From assembly GCA_046756405.1 (NCBI GenBank), contig JBHHWH010000007.1, positions 1-44,917 of the forward strand: a DNA stretch of 44,917 bases, in the 5' to 3' direction. The position numbers and the translations under genes were made by a program. Shown one piece after another: positions 7,935 through 16,372 of the stretch. Under the pieces are notes generated by a model. It made no database searches. It saw only the letters and a program-made list of their open reading frames with translations, and was not told where the DNA came from. The number at the start of each line of letters is the position of its first letter. Position 1 is the first letter of the stretch. Source of the DNA: JBHHWH01 sp046756405 (lineage in GTDB: Bacteria; Actinomycetota; Acidimicrobiia; Spongiisociales; ZC4RG35).

Positions 7935-9026
7935 TCAGTCTGACAGGGCCCGCACCTGGTCGAGAACCTCCACGAATCGCCGGTTCTCGGTGTCGGAGCC
8001 CATGGTAACCCTCACCCAACCCCGGGACATGGGTCGGATGATCACGCCGCGGCGGGTGAACTCCTCGACGGTCACCCGGGAGTCGTCGCCGAGGCGAAAG
8101 AAGATGAAGTTGGTGTGGCTTTCGGCGTGGGGGACACCACGTTCCTCGAGGGCTCCCAGGATCTGGTGCCGGGCGGCGGCGTTGGCCTTCACCCTGCGTC
8201 GCAGTTCCTCCGGCTGGTTCAGGGTCGCTAGGGCTGCCGCCTGGGCCAGGCGGTTAACGGTGAGTGGGGGCTGGGCCTTGCGGATCTCAGTGAGAGTCTC
8301 CTCGGTACCCACGGCGTAACCGATACGATGCCCTGCCAGGGCGTAGATCTTGGAGAAAGTTCGCAGCACCACAACGTTCGGTCTTTCCAGGGCCTCAGGG
8401 ATCATGCTCCGGTGCGAGGGGTCGGTGACGAACTCGTGGTAGGCCTCGTCCACGGCCACCAGGATCGTGTCGGGCACTTCGGCCAGGAAAGCTTCTATCT
8501 CGTCACCGCGTCGAAGGGTGCCGGTGGGGTTATTCGGATTGCAGACGTAGATGACCCGGGTGTTCTCGTCGATCGCCTCCAGGATCCCCTCGAGGTCTAC
8601 GGCAAAGCGCCGGTCGAGGGGCACCTCCACCGGCTTCATCATCGCCCAGATCGCAGCGAAGCGGTACAAGACGAAGCTCGGCCAGGGGTAGACAGCGGAG
8701 GTGCCCGGTCCACCGAGGACCTGGGCGATCTCGGCGATGAGGGCGGCGCTACCGGCGCCGAACAGCAGGTTCTTCCAGTCAACGCCGAGTTGGTCAGCCA
8801 GGGCATGGCCTAGATCCCAGACGTCGGGATCTGGATACCGATGGGACTCAGCCAGGGCTTCGGTGGCCGCTTCTATCACTCCGGGGAAGGGGCCGTCGGG
8901 ACTCTCGTTCGAGGTGAGACGGACGATGTCCACCGGATCGAGCCCGTAGCGGCGGGCAACCTCCTCCACGGGAACGCCCGGCTCGTAGGGGGCCAGAGCG
9001 GCGATGTCCTCCCTATAACGCAGCAT
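7935..9026 (-). CDS. hisC: Histidinol-phosphate aminotransferase family (HisC-type, PLP)
   Basis: A 363-residue class I/II PLP aminotransferase. Visible signatures: T-S-N-E-S-P near the N-terminus, N-P-N-N-P-T-G-T (163-170), D-E-A-Y-H-E-F (193-199) and the PLP lysine in R-T-F-S-K-I-Y-A-L-A-G-H-R-I-G-Y (K226). These fit HisC, which transaminates imidazole acetol phosphate in histidine synthesis; in actinobacteria close relatives act on phenylpyruvate (Pat), and no his operon is near, so specificity is uncertain. ATG 9026 follows TAACTT (9033-9038, minus strand) by six bases, with no Shine-Dalgarno, so a leaderless start is inferred. Divergent from the E1 gene. Confidence 0.88.
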   Translation of the reverse strand: MLRYREDIAALAPYEPGVPVEEVARRYGLDPVDIVRLTSNESPDGPFPGVIEAATEALAESHRYPDPDVWDLGHALADQLGVDWKNLLFGAGSAALIAEIAQVLGGPGTSAVYPWPSFVLYRFAAIWAMMKPVEVPLDRRFAVDLEGILEAIDENTRVIYVCNPNNPTGTLRRGDEIEAFLAEVPDTILVAVDEAYHEFVTDPSHRSMIPEALERPNVVVLRTFSKIYALAGHRIGYAVGTEETLTEIRKAQPPLTVNRLAQAAALATLNQPEELRRRVKANAAARHQILGALEERGVPHAESHTNFIFFRLGDDSRVTVEEFTRRGVIIRPMSRGWVRVTMGSDTENRRFVEVLDQVRALSD

Positions 9027-9032
9027 TAGGGC

Positions 9033-9086
9033 AAGTTAGCGCAGGACCCCGGACAGGACGAGACGAGTTGTGGCAAACTCGCACCC
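9033..9086. promoter_or_regulatory. Divergent promoter region hisC / E1
   Basis: Only 60 bases separate the two divergent start codons. On the minus strand TAACTT sits six bases before the hisC ATG. On the plus strand CAAACT (9074-9079) sits seven bases before the E1 ATG. No Shine-Dalgarno is seen on either side, so both genes probably start leaderless, and the promoters must share this spacer. Confidence 0.55.
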
Positions 9087-11168
9087 ATGGGCCGTATCGA
9101 TACTTTGGAGGTAATCGACGCCCAGGGCCAACTGGTGGGAGAAGACCCGGGATTCGACCCTCAGCTCTACCAGCAGATGTACCGGAACATGGTCCTGGCG
9201 AGGGAGCTGGACCGCCGCATGATCGCTCTTCAGCGGCAGGGCCGGATAGGCACCTACGCGCCCCTGGAGGGCCAGGAGGCAGTTCAGGTGGGGTCGGCGC
9301 TGGCCCTCGAACCGGAAGACTTCGTGTTTCCGTCCTATCGGGAGCACGCGGTGCTGGTCAGCCGGGGGCTTCCCATGGAGGTTCTCCTCGCATATTGGAG
9401 GGGCCTGCCCAACAGCCGCTGGGACCCGGAGAAATACCGGGCCGGGATCGTCACCGTGCCTATCGCTTCTCAGATCGCCCACGCGGTCGGGTACTCGTAC
9501 ATCTCCCGGCTGAGGGGAGAGAGGACCGTCACCGCGGTCTATTTCGGGGACGGCGCCACCTCGGAGACCGACTTCCACTCGGGGATGAACTTCGCCGGTG
9601 TCTGGAAGACGCCCACCGTGTTCATCTGTGCCAACAACCTCTACGCCATCACGGTCCCCTACCGGAAACAGACGGCAGCCGAGACGATCGCCCAGAAGGC
9701 AGACGCCTATGGGTTCTCCGGCTTCCGCGTCGACGGCATGGACCCGGTCTCCGTCTACATGGCCGTCCGCCTCGCCGCGAAGCGGGCCCGGGAAGGGAAA
9801 GGCCCAACCCTGATCGAGGCCCTGACCTACCGCTACGGGCCCCACGGCACGGCCGACGACACCTCCCTCTATCGGACCCACGACGAGGAGGAGAAGTGGA
9901 GGGAGAAGGATCCGATCACCAGGATGCGTCGTTTCCTCGAGCGGCGAGGGGATTGGGACCAGGAAGTGGAAGAACGGGTCGCCGACGAGATAAGGGCTGC
10001 GGTAGACACGGCGATCAACACCATCGAGGCCGAACCCCTCCCGGGCAGAGACGACGTGATCCGCCACGGGTTCGCCCGCATCCCGGCTCATGTGGTGGAA
10101 CACCTCCACGCCGTACAGCGGTCCCACGGGGAGCCGGAGACGGTGTTCGCCGAGGAAGAGGTCTGGAGCGTCGGCCACGACCAGGTTCCGGACTCCGCCA
10201 CCGAGTCGTGGACCATGGCGGAGGCCATCAACGCCGCCCTCCACCAGGCCATGGAGAGGGATCAGCGAGTCCTGGTCCTCGGAGAAGACGTAGGTGTGGC
10301 CGGTGGGGTCTTCCGGGTCACCGAGGGTCTCCTGGACAGGTTCGGCGAGAAGCGCGTCATCGACACCCCCCTCAACGAGTCTGGAATCGTCGGCAGCGCC
10401 GTAGGGATGGCGCTGGCGGGCGCCAGGCCCGTGGCGGAGATCCAGTTCGACGGATTCGTCTACCCCGCCTTCGACCAGATTGTCAGCCACATGGGCCGGT
10501 TCCGCTACCGGACTCGAAGCAACGCATCGGTCCCGATGGTGGTTCGCTTTCCCAACGGCGGCGGGATCGGTGCCCACGAGTTCCACTGCGACTCTCCGGA
10601 GGCCTACTTCGTCCACGCCCCCGGTCTGGTGGTGGTCTGCCCTTCCACTCCCACCGACGCCAAGGGCCTCCTGGCAGCGGCCATCGAGAGTGACGACCCG
10701 GTCATCTTCCTTGAGCCGAAGGTTCTCTACCGCTCCGGAAGGGAGGACGTGCCTGTTGACCACTACACCCTGCCAATAGGCAGGGCCCGAGTCCGCCGTG
10801 AGGGCAGCGATGTCACCCTGGTCACCTACGGGGGCATGGTGCCGGTGGCCCTGGAAGCGGCATCGCAAGTGACTCCGTCGGTGGAGGTGATCGACCTACG
10901 GACTCTCTTCCCCTGGGATCGGGAGACCGTGCTGGAGTCAGTGGCCAAGACAGGACGTCTGCTGTTCGTTCAAGAGCCACCGATGAGTTCTGGGATGGCG
11001 GCGGAAGTGGCGGCCGTAGTCGCCGAGAAGGCGGCATACGCGCTAGAGGCGCCCATTGTGCGAGTGACGGGCTTCGACGTTCCCTGGCCTCAGTTCGCTA
11101 TTGAGTCCCACGCCCTCATAGACGTCGCCCGGGTCGTGGCCGGCATCGGTGAGGTCATCAACGGGTGA
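9087..11168 (+). CDS. 2-oxoacid dehydrogenase E1, fused alpha and beta subunits (pyruvate or branched-chain type)
   Basis: A 693-residue single chain joining two usually separate subunits of thiamin-diphosphate E1. Residues about 1-345 are E1-alpha: H-A-V in the R-E-H-A-V-L loop, and the ThDP motif G-D-G (154-156) to N-N (183-184). After a charged linker (about 345-373) comes E1-beta: G-E-D-V-G-V-A-G-G-V-F-R, then E-I-Q-F-D-G-F-V-Y-P-A-F-D-Q and the C-terminal transketolase domain. The complex decarboxylates pyruvate or a branched 2-oxoacid and passes the acyl group to E2 lipoyl; no E2 or E3 gene lies nearby. The substrate cannot be fixed. ATG 9087 appears leaderless. The stop overlaps the next start by four bases. 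Confidence 0.92.
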   Translation: MGRIDTLEVIDAQGQLVGEDPGFDPQLYQQMYRNMVLARELDRRMIALQRQGRIGTYAPLEGQEAVQVGSALALEPEDFVFPSYREHAVLVSRGLPMEVLLAYWRGLPNSRWDPEKYRAGIVTVPIASQIAHAVGYSYISRLRGERTVTAVYFGDGATSETDFHSGMNFAGVWKTPTVFICANNLYAITVPYRKQTAAETIAQKADAYGFSGFRVDGMDPVSVYMAVRLAAKRAREGKGPTLIEALTYRYGPHGTADDTSLYRTHDEEEKWREKDPITRMRRFLERRGDWDQEVEERVADEIRAAVDTAINTIEAEPLPGRDDVIRHGFARIPAHVVEHLHAVQRSHGEPETVFAEEEVWSVGHDQVPDSATESWTMAEAINAALHQAMERDQRVLVLGEDVGVAGGVFRVTEGLLDRFGEKRVIDTPLNESGIVGSAVGMALAGARPVAEIQFDGFVYPAFDQIVSHMGRFRYRTRSNASVPMVVRFPNGGGIGAHEFHCDSPEAYFVHAPGLVVVCPSTPTDAKGLLAAAIESDDPVIFLEPKVLYRSGREDVPVDHYTLPIGRARVRREGSDVTLVTYGGMVPVALEAASQVTPSVEVIDLRTLFPWDRETVLESVAKTGRLLFVQEPPMSSGMAAEVAAVVAEKAAYALEAPIVRVTGFDVPWPQFAIESHALIDVARVVAGIGEVING

Positions 11169-11737
11169 ACAACTCGACCACTGTCGCCGTCTTCGGCTCC
11201 TCCCAGACCGAGCTGAACACTCCGGAATGGGAGACTGCCGAGGCGGTGGGACGTCGTCTCGCCGCGGCGGGTGTCGCCGTGGTGACGGGGGGCTACAGCG
11301 GAACCATGGAGGCTGTTTCCAAGGGGGCGGCCAGTACGGGGGGTCATGTCATAGGGGTTACCGCTCCTGCTCTCTTCCCCAAGCGAACCGGTGCCAACCC
11401 CTTCGTGGCCGAAGAGATCAAGGCCGAGAGCCTCACCGACCGGATCGGGACGATGATGCATCTCGCCGCGGGTGCGCTGGCTTTACCAGGTTCCATCGGC
11501 ACGGCAACCGAGTTGCTGGTGGCATGGAACCTCAACTTCATCCACAGGCGGCATGGCACCGATGGTGAGACGCCCACGGTGGCAGTGGGACCGGGATGGA
11601 GAAAGGTCGTAGCCGTTCTGGTGGACACGATCGGAGCCACGCCCTACGACATCCATGTGGTGGATGAGGCGAACGAGGCCGTCGAGTGGATTCTCTCCCA
11701 GCTAGATATCCACAGGACACCAGCCCGCCCGCTCTAG
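11165..11737 (+). CDS. LOG-like (SLOG superfamily) protein, TIGR00725 type
   Basis: A 190-residue Rossmann-like protein. G-G-Y-S-G-T-M-E-A (42-50) and P-G-S-I-G-T-A-T-E (108-116) correspond to the nucleotide-binding G-G and P-G-G-x-G-T-x-x-E motifs of the LOG/'lysine decarboxylase' family; the second Gly of PGG is Ser here. LOG enzymes release cytokinin-type bases from nucleoside monophosphates, while other SLOG proteins bind nucleotide-derived ligands, so the reaction is uncertain. The start is GTG 11165, overlapping the E1 stop (GTGA), implying coupled translation with E1. Confidence 0.82.
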   Translation: MNNSTTVAVFGSSQTELNTPEWETAEAVGRRLAAAGVAVVTGGYSGTMEAVSKGAASTGGHVIGVTAPALFPKRTGANPFVAEEIKAESLTDRIGTMMHLAAGALALPGSIGTATELLVAWNLNFIHRRHGTDGETPTVAVGPGWRKVVAVLVDTIGATPYDIHVVDEANEAVEWILSQLDIHRTPARPL

Positions 11738-11751
11738 CCTCTTCTGGCGAG

Positions 11752-11976
11752 ATGAGCCATCTACGCCCCCAGGACCGGCCGCGCAAACATCGACGCTCCG
11801 ACTGCCGCAAAGGTCGTCACAACTTCGGTCAGGCGCAGAACATCGGCGCCGGCATCAGGCGCCAGGTCTGCGATGCGTGCGGTGCTGTTTCCATCGACCT
11901 GACCGGCGGCGAGAACCTGACCTTTCCGGTGGTCAGCCCTCACAAGAGGACCGTCGCCCAGGTCCACCGCCGCTGA
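11752..11976 (+). CDS. Small Cys/His protein (possible zinc ribbon)
   Basis: A 74-residue basic protein I cannot assign. It has D-C-R-K-G-R-H-N-F-G near residues 17-26 and V-C-D-A-C-G further on, giving a C…H…C-x2-C set that could bind one zinc ion. ATG 11752 lies 14 bases after the LOG gene; GGCGAG precedes it weakly, and TAGCCT overlapping the previous stop region could act as a promoter 11 bases upstream. It is read with the MutT1-like gene on the same strand. Coding is inferred from codon use and the tight fit between two real genes. Confidence 0.62.
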   Translation: MSHLRPQDRPRKHRRSDCRKGRHNFGQAQNIGAGIRRQVCDACGAVSIDLTGGENLTFPVVSPHKRTVAQVHRR

Positions 11977-12012
11977 CAGGACGAGCCTCGCCAACCCCTA
12001 GGCTGAGGACCC

Positions 12013-12888
12013 GTGACCCGTCTCATCCACGCCGCCGGAGGACTTGTCTTCCGTCCTGTTGGGGAAGAGCTTCAGATTCTGATAGCCCACCGTCCCGCCT
12101 ACGACGACTGGTCGTTGCCCAAGGGGAAGGCGGACCCCGGGGAAAGCCCCGAGACGACGGCGGTGCGCGAAGTGCTAGAAGAGACCGGGCACCACTGTCG
12201 GGTCGTCGCGCCGGTGGGCGTGACCCGGCATCGGGTCGACAATGGCATCAAAGAGACGGCCTGGTTCGCCATGCGACCCTTGCCCGACAGCAAGGGCTTC
12301 GTGCCAAACGAGGAGATAGACGAGGTGCGGTGGCTTAGCCCGGGTGAGGCCATGACATTGCTCCACTACGAGAACGACCGCGGCCTCGTATCCGGGACCG
12401 ACCTTATGGCCTTGGCTAGAACGGGAACCTTGTGGTTGGTGCGCCACGCAGCTGCCGGGAGTCGGAGCGAGTGGGAGGGCGACGATCGCCTGCGGCCTTT
12501 GACCAAGAAAGGGTGGAGACAGGCGCGGGCCATAGCTGAGCTGTTGGCCCCACGCGGTATCGAGAGGATCGTGTCCAGCCCCTACGAACGCTGCATCCAG
12601 ACGGTGGAGCCGCTTGGCGAGAGGTGTGGGGCCAAGGTCGAATCCAGCGATGCCCTAGCCGAGGGGCCGGATGTCGATGCCGCCATGGCGCTGGTTGAAG
12701 CCCTGGCCGGATACAACGCCGTCCTCTGCTCCCACGGAGACGTGATCCCGGCGGTGATGAACCGGCTGGCCCGGTCAGGTCTCGAGCTGGAATCGGACAT
12801 CCACTGCGCCAAAGCGTCGGTCTGGGAGGTCGAGGTGGAGCGGGGAAGATTCACTACCGGCGACTACATACCTCCTCCGCAGATCTGA
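12013..12888 (+). CDS. Nudix hydrolase fused to histidine phosphatase (MutT1-like)
   Basis: A 291-residue two-domain protein. The N-terminal Nudix box G-x5-E-x7-R-E-V-L-E-E-T-G-H is complete (38-60). The C-terminal part is a SixA-like histidine phosphatase starting L-V-R-H-A (R144? H145 region) with the later S-S-P-Y-E-R and C-S-H-G-D motifs. This matches mycobacterial MutT1, which removes 8-oxo-(d)GTP or diadenosine polyphosphates, the second domain dephosphorylating the product; the role here is inferred from that. GTG 12013 follows TAGGCT (11999-12004) by eight bases, so translation is probably leaderless. The next plus-strand gene is two kilobases away, so it ends this transcription unit. 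Confidence 0.9.
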   Translation: MTRLIHAAGGLVFRPVGEELQILIAHRPAYDDWSLPKGKADPGESPETTAVREVLEETGHHCRVVAPVGVTRHRVDNGIKETAWFAMRPLPDSKGFVPNEEIDEVRWLSPGEAMTLLHYENDRGLVSGTDLMALARTGTLWLVRHAAAGSRSEWEGDDRLRPLTKKGWRQARAIAELLAPRGIERIVSSPYERCIQTVEPLGERCGAKVESSDALAEGPDVDAAMALVEALAGYNAVLCSHGDVIPAVMNRLARSGLELESDIHCAKASVWEVEVERGRFTTGDYIPPPQI

Positions 12889-12945
12889 TCGACCGCAGAT
12901 AGCGTACCGACATCAGGGTGATCGACCTGAAGCTGGTCTGGTTTC

Positions 12946-13323
12946 CTAGTCGGACTCCACCAGAGCCCTGAGCAAGTCTCGGATGGAGACCACACCGAGC
13001 AGGGTCCCCTCGGCATCGACCACCGGCATGTGGCGATAACCGGACTCGGCGATCCAGGCGGCAGCATCCCAGACGTCGAGGTCGGGGTCGAAGGTGTCCG
13101 GTTCCGCCCCCATCACCTCGGTCACCGGTGTGGACTCCAAATCGAGTCCGGCGGCTACGGCGCGGCGCAGGTCCCGCTCCGTCACCAGTCCGATCAGGTG
13201 GAGTCCCTCCACCACGGCGAGGGAACCGAGGTCGGAACTCTCCATGGCCCGGGCCGCCTCGGCCAAGGTGGTCTCAGGGCCACAGACGAAGGGAGCTCTT
13301 CCGGTCAGATCACCTAGACGCAT
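12946..13323 (-). CDS. CBS-domain pair protein
   Basis: A 125-residue protein made of two CBS motifs (a Bateman module): the first with T-L-A-E-A-A-R-A-M and L-I-G-L-V-T-E-R-D-L, the second with D-A-A-A-W-I-A-E-S-G-Y-R-H-M-P-V-V-D and G-V-V-S-I-R-D-L-L. Such modules bind adenosine nucleotides and regulate partners. ATG 13323 is chosen because the module begins right there and GGGG precedes it; a TTG at 13371 would extend it by 16 unconserved residues. It follows the sigma-factor gene on the same strand (about 54 bases from its stop), so the two may be cotranscribed. The partner is unknown. Confidence 0.85.
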   Translation of the reverse strand: MRLGDLTGRAPFVCGPETTLAEAARAMESSDLGSLAVVEGLHLIGLVTERDLRRAVAAGLDLESTPVTEVMGAEPDTFDPDLDVWDAAAWIAESGYRHMPVVDAEGTLLGVVSIRDLLRALVESD

Positions 13324-13377
13324 CGGCCCCAACGCTATCGGGTTGTGGGCGCCGATGGCGAAACCGGCCAACGATGC

Positions 13378-14367
13378 TCAGACCAGGTCGGCCTCGCGGA
13401 TCCCGAAGGAAGGGTGGCGCAGCCGGCACAGAGCCAGCTTCTCGAGCTGGCGGATCCGCTCCCGGGTGAGGTTGAACTCTTCGCCGATCTCCTCGAGGGT
13501 CCGTGGCACTCCGTCATAGAACCCGTAACGCAGGGCGAGGATCCTCCCCTCCCGCTCGGGGAGACGCTCGATGGACTGGCGCAACGAGTTGGCGACGTCC
13601 ATCTCTTCGGTGATCTGCACCGGGTCGGCGGCGTCCTCGTCTTCGATGAAATCGCCGAGTTGGGCTCCGTCTTCGCCGATCGGCTGCTCGAGGGAGACTG
13701 TGTCGGCCACGCTGAGCGCCAGCTCGACTTTGTCCACCGTAACCCCGGCCTCCTCGGCGATCTCGTCAGGTCGGGGATCCCGGCCCAGTTCAGCCTTGAG
13801 GGAAGCCTGGGCGGCACGCACCGCGGCCAGGGTGTCATGCAGGTGAACGGGGATACGAACCGTGCGGGACTTGTCGGCAATGGCCCGAGTAATAGCCTGG
13901 CGAATCCACCAGGTGGCGTAGGTGGAGAACTTGAAGCCTTTCCTCCAGTCGAACTTCTCCACGGCGCGAATCAGACCCAGGTTCCCCTCCTGGATCAGGT
14001 CGAGGAAGTCGATGCCGGAGGTGTTGGCGTAGCGACGGGCATTGGCCACCACCAGACGAAGGTTGGCGGTGAGGAAGTCGTCCTTGGCCTGGGCGCCCCG
14101 GCGGGCCCGACGCCGCAGCTCCATCTCCTCGCGCTTGGTGGAGTAGTCGCCATTCTCGAGCCGCTCGGCGGCCTCCTCACCGGATTCGATCTTCTGGGCC
14201 AGCTCCACCTCCTGCTCGGCGGTGAGCAGGTCGTATTCACCGATGGCGGTCAGGTACTGGGAGACCAGGTCGGTGGTGAGCCGGCCACGGTCGTCGGTCA
14301 GCTTCGAATGCAGCCTGCTGCGACGCGGCTTGTCGCTCTTGTTGTTGCGCGTTCCAGTGGTGGTCAT
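13378..14367 (-). CDS. RNA polymerase sigma-70 factor, RpoD/SigA-SigB type
   Basis: A 329-residue sigma factor. Region 1.2 begins at D-L-V-S-Q-Y-L-T-A-I-G-E-Y; region 2 has D-L-I-Q-E-G-N-L-G-L-I-R-A-V-E-K-F-D and F-S-T-Y-A-T-W-W-I-R-Q-A-I-T-R-A; region 4 has T-L-E-E-I-G-E-E-F and T-R-E-R-I-R-Q-L-E. It lacks the long acidic region 1.1 of typical primary sigma factors and diverges after the RLRHPS motif, so it may be the primary factor of a short-N-terminus lineage or a group 2 factor like SigB/HrdA. A good promoter precedes it (14429-14456) with a 60-base leader; AAGGAC lies just before the ATG. Confidence 0.93.
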   Translation of the reverse strand: MTTTGTRNNKSDKPRRSRLHSKLTDDRGRLTTDLVSQYLTAIGEYDLLTAEQEVELAQKIESGEEAAERLENGDYSTKREEMELRRRARRGAQAKDDFLTANLRLVVANARRYANTSGIDFLDLIQEGNLGLIRAVEKFDWRKGFKFSTYATWWIRQAITRAIADKSRTVRIPVHLHDTLAAVRAAQASLKAELGRDPRPDEIAEEAGVTVDKVELALSVADTVSLEQPIGEDGAQLGDFIEDEDAADPVQITEEMDVANSLRQSIERLPEREGRILALRYGFYDGVPRTLEEIGEEFNLTRERIRQLEKLALCRLRHPSFGIREADLV

Positions 14368-14428
14368 GTCCTTCTACGTCCTCCCGGAGGCACAGGATGT
14401 GCTAGGTGTGGAAAACCTCGGACACTCA

Positions 14429-14456
14429 ACTATACGGAAAAACCCGGTTTTGTGAA
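14429..14456 (-). promoter_or_regulatory. Promoter of the sigma-factor gene
   Basis: On the minus strand TTCACA (14451-14456) and TATAGT (14429-14434) are spaced 16 bases apart, near-consensus -35 and -10 boxes. The same -35 hexamer and spacing precede tRNA-Trp. The expected RNA start leaves a leader of roughly 55 bases before the sigma ATG. Confidence 0.75.
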
Positions 14457-14476
14457 CCCCCCTCTTTTCCACAGCC

Positions 14477-14878
14477 TCAACCTGGGGTGTTGGCCGGACC
14501 CGCAGACCGGTCCAGACGAGCCGACCCCACGACACAGAGCACCACCGCCACCAGAAAGACGACGGCGAAGAACGGGTTGGAGAACAGTCCCACCAAGAAG
14601 AAGCCTGCGGCGGCGATCCGGGCCATCACCCGACCCCTATCGGGGGAACCGCTGGCTGTCCACGCCAGGATGCCGGCTCCGCCCATGACCACCAGCCAGA
14701 ACAACGCCAGGAGGGGCACCGACTCCTGGCCCAGGAGCACGATCACATACACGCCGGCACTGGCCAGCCCTAGGGCACCCGCAGTACGGAGGGGAAGTCT
14801 TCGCACTTGAACCGGCCGGGGCACCCTGGGAAGCCTAGAGCGCCAGGGAACCTGCGGGCCGGGAACGTGGAAGGGCAT
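14477..14878 (-). CDS. Small integral membrane protein of unknown function
   Basis: A 133-residue protein with a Pro/Arg-rich cytoplasmic N-terminus (about 1-31) and about four hydrophobic helices (roughly 32-50, 54-72, 84-101, 102-120), ending in a short polar tail. It resembles generic actinobacterial small membrane proteins; no family motif is visible. Its ATG faces the histidine kinase gene on the other strand only five bases away, so the two genes must have overlapping promoters. Coding is supported by the clean helix pattern, not by homology. Confidence 0.6.
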   Translation of the reverse strand: MPFHVPGPQVPWRSRLPRVPRPVQVRRLPLRTAGALGLASAGVYVIVLLGQESVPLLALFWLVVMGGAGILAWTASGSPDRGRVMARIAAAGFFLVGLFSNPFFAVVFLVAVVLCVVGSARLDRSAGPANTPG

Positions 14879-14883
14879 AATAT

Positions 14884-16338
14884 GTGCCTATCGAGGGCCT
14901 CGTGATACCAGCAGACTCGGAACTGGCGGCTTACCTGGAGCGCCTACCCGTCGGCGTCTACCGCACCGCGCGGGACGGGCGAATCCTCCTGGCCAACACC
15001 GCCTTGGCCCGTATCTTCGGTTTCGACAACGTCGAGGAGCTGCTCGATCTTCACATTCCCGATCTCTATGTCAACGCGGAGGAGAGAAAGAGGGCGTTCA
15101 CCGAGGCCGACGCCGGCAAACATGAGGGCGTACGGGAGCACCTCATGCTACGGCGCGACGGCACCCAGTTCTGGGCGCGAATGCACTCCCGACCGCTAAG
15201 GGACGATCAAGGAAAGACCGTCATCATGGAGGGGGTCCTCCACGACATCACCGAAGAACGCGCCCTGCGCGAACGCCTGGTGGTGTCCGAGGGCCGATTC
15301 CGTACCGCGTTCGAGCAATCGCCCTTCCCGATGCTGCTTGTGGACCCAGAGATGAACTTCATGGCCGCCAACCGGGCGGTAGGGGAGATGCTCGGCGCCA
15401 CCGAGGCCGAACTCATCGAGGGGGGCGGGCCGGCCTTGATGTCCGAAGAGGACTGGGCCGACGCCCAGCTACGCGTCGGTGCACTACGGAGGGGAGAGAG
15501 TGATGGGTACACCGTCACCCGCCGATTCCAGTTCCGGAATGGCCCTGAGAAGTGGGTAATCGTCTCGGTGGGAGCAGTGAGAAGTCCGGATGGGAGCCTC
15601 AACTCGTTCATAACCCAGTTCGTCGATATCACCGACCAGCAACGTATCCTCGACGAGTTGGAGGCCCTGGTGACTTCCAAAGAGGACCTGGTTCGCTCGG
15701 TGAGCCACGAACTCCGCACACCTTTAACGACCATTGTGGGACTCACCGCCGAGCTGACTTCGAAATGGGAAGAGTTCCCCGAAGACGAACGACGTGAACT
15801 AGTCCAATTGGTCTCGTCACAGGGTGCCGACATGGCGGAGCTGATCGATGACCTGCTGGCCGCGGCTCAGTCGGAGACTGTGCTTTTCTCCATAGAGCCC
15901 GAGAGCCTCGACCTCGTTGCAGAGGTGCGGGCCATCGCCAGGTTCTGGGAGCCCCGGGCCCGGTTGACCCTGCTCCTCCCCGCAGAGCCTCTGGTCTGTC
16001 ACGCCGACCCCTACCGGGTACGGCAGATCCTGCGCAACCTCCTCTCCAACGCGTTGAAATACGGTACGGAGCCGATCACCATGCAGGCGAACCTCGAAGA
16101 CGGGACGGCCTGTGTGTCGGTTCGGGATGCCGGTCAGCCATTGCCCGAATCGCAGCGGGAGGCCATCTTCGACCCCTACTACCGGGCCACCACCAGTCAG
16201 ATCCCTCCCGGGTCGGTGGGCTTGGGACTGGCGGTGAGCCGGAACCTGGCCCGGATCATGGGAGGAGATCTGATCTACAGGGAGACCGACGGCCAGTCCG
16301 ACTTCGTACTGAGCCTTCCCCTGGCTCCCGGCAGCTGA
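14884..16338 (+). CDS. Soluble PAS-PAS sensor histidine kinase
   Basis: A 484-residue kinase without transmembrane segments: PAS (about 15-125), PAS (about 135-253), HisKA with S-V-S-H-E-L-R-T-P (H275), and HATPase_c with N-box R-N-L-L-S-N-A-L-K-Y-G (384-394), F-region I-F-D-P-Y-Y-R-A and G2 V-G-L-G-L-A. The G1 box reads D-A-G-Q-P instead of D-x-G-x-G, so ATP-lid geometry is unusual. No response regulator is adjacent. The start is uncertain: GTG 14884 with GGAAGGG upstream, or GTG 14902 with GAGGG; CATAAT (14875-14880) is a likely -10. Confidence 0.9.
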   Translation: MPIEGLVIPADSELAAYLERLPVGVYRTARDGRILLANTALARIFGFDNVEELLDLHIPDLYVNAEERKRAFTEADAGKHEGVREHLMLRRDGTQFWARMHSRPLRDDQGKTVIMEGVLHDITEERALRERLVVSEGRFRTAFEQSPFPMLLVDPEMNFMAANRAVGEMLGATEAELIEGGGPALMSEEDWADAQLRVGALRRGESDGYTVTRRFQFRNGPEKWVIVSVGAVRSPDGSLNSFITQFVDITDQQRILDELEALVTSKEDLVRSVSHELRTPLTTIVGLTAELTSKWEEFPEDERRELVQLVSSQGADMAELIDDLLAAAQSETVLFSIEPESLDLVAEVRAIARFWEPRARLTLLLPAEPLVCHADPYRVRQILRNLLSNALKYGTEPITMQANLEDGTACVSVRDAGQPLPESQREAIFDPYYRATTSQIPPGSVGLGLAVSRNLARIMGGDLIYRETDGQSDFVLSLPLAPGS

Positions 16339-16372
16339 AGTAGGCCGCGGGAGGGGAGTACCTTCCCCTCAT

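Noticed and set aside
9036..10868. 610-codon open frame opposite the E1 gene
   Set aside because: High-GC antisense shadow; composition is Gly/Asp/Val-rich with no motif, while the plus strand has clear ThDP motifs.
13345..14688. 447-codon plus-strand frame over the sigma factor
   Set aside because: Shadow of a certain sigma-70 gene; the sequence lacks any domain.
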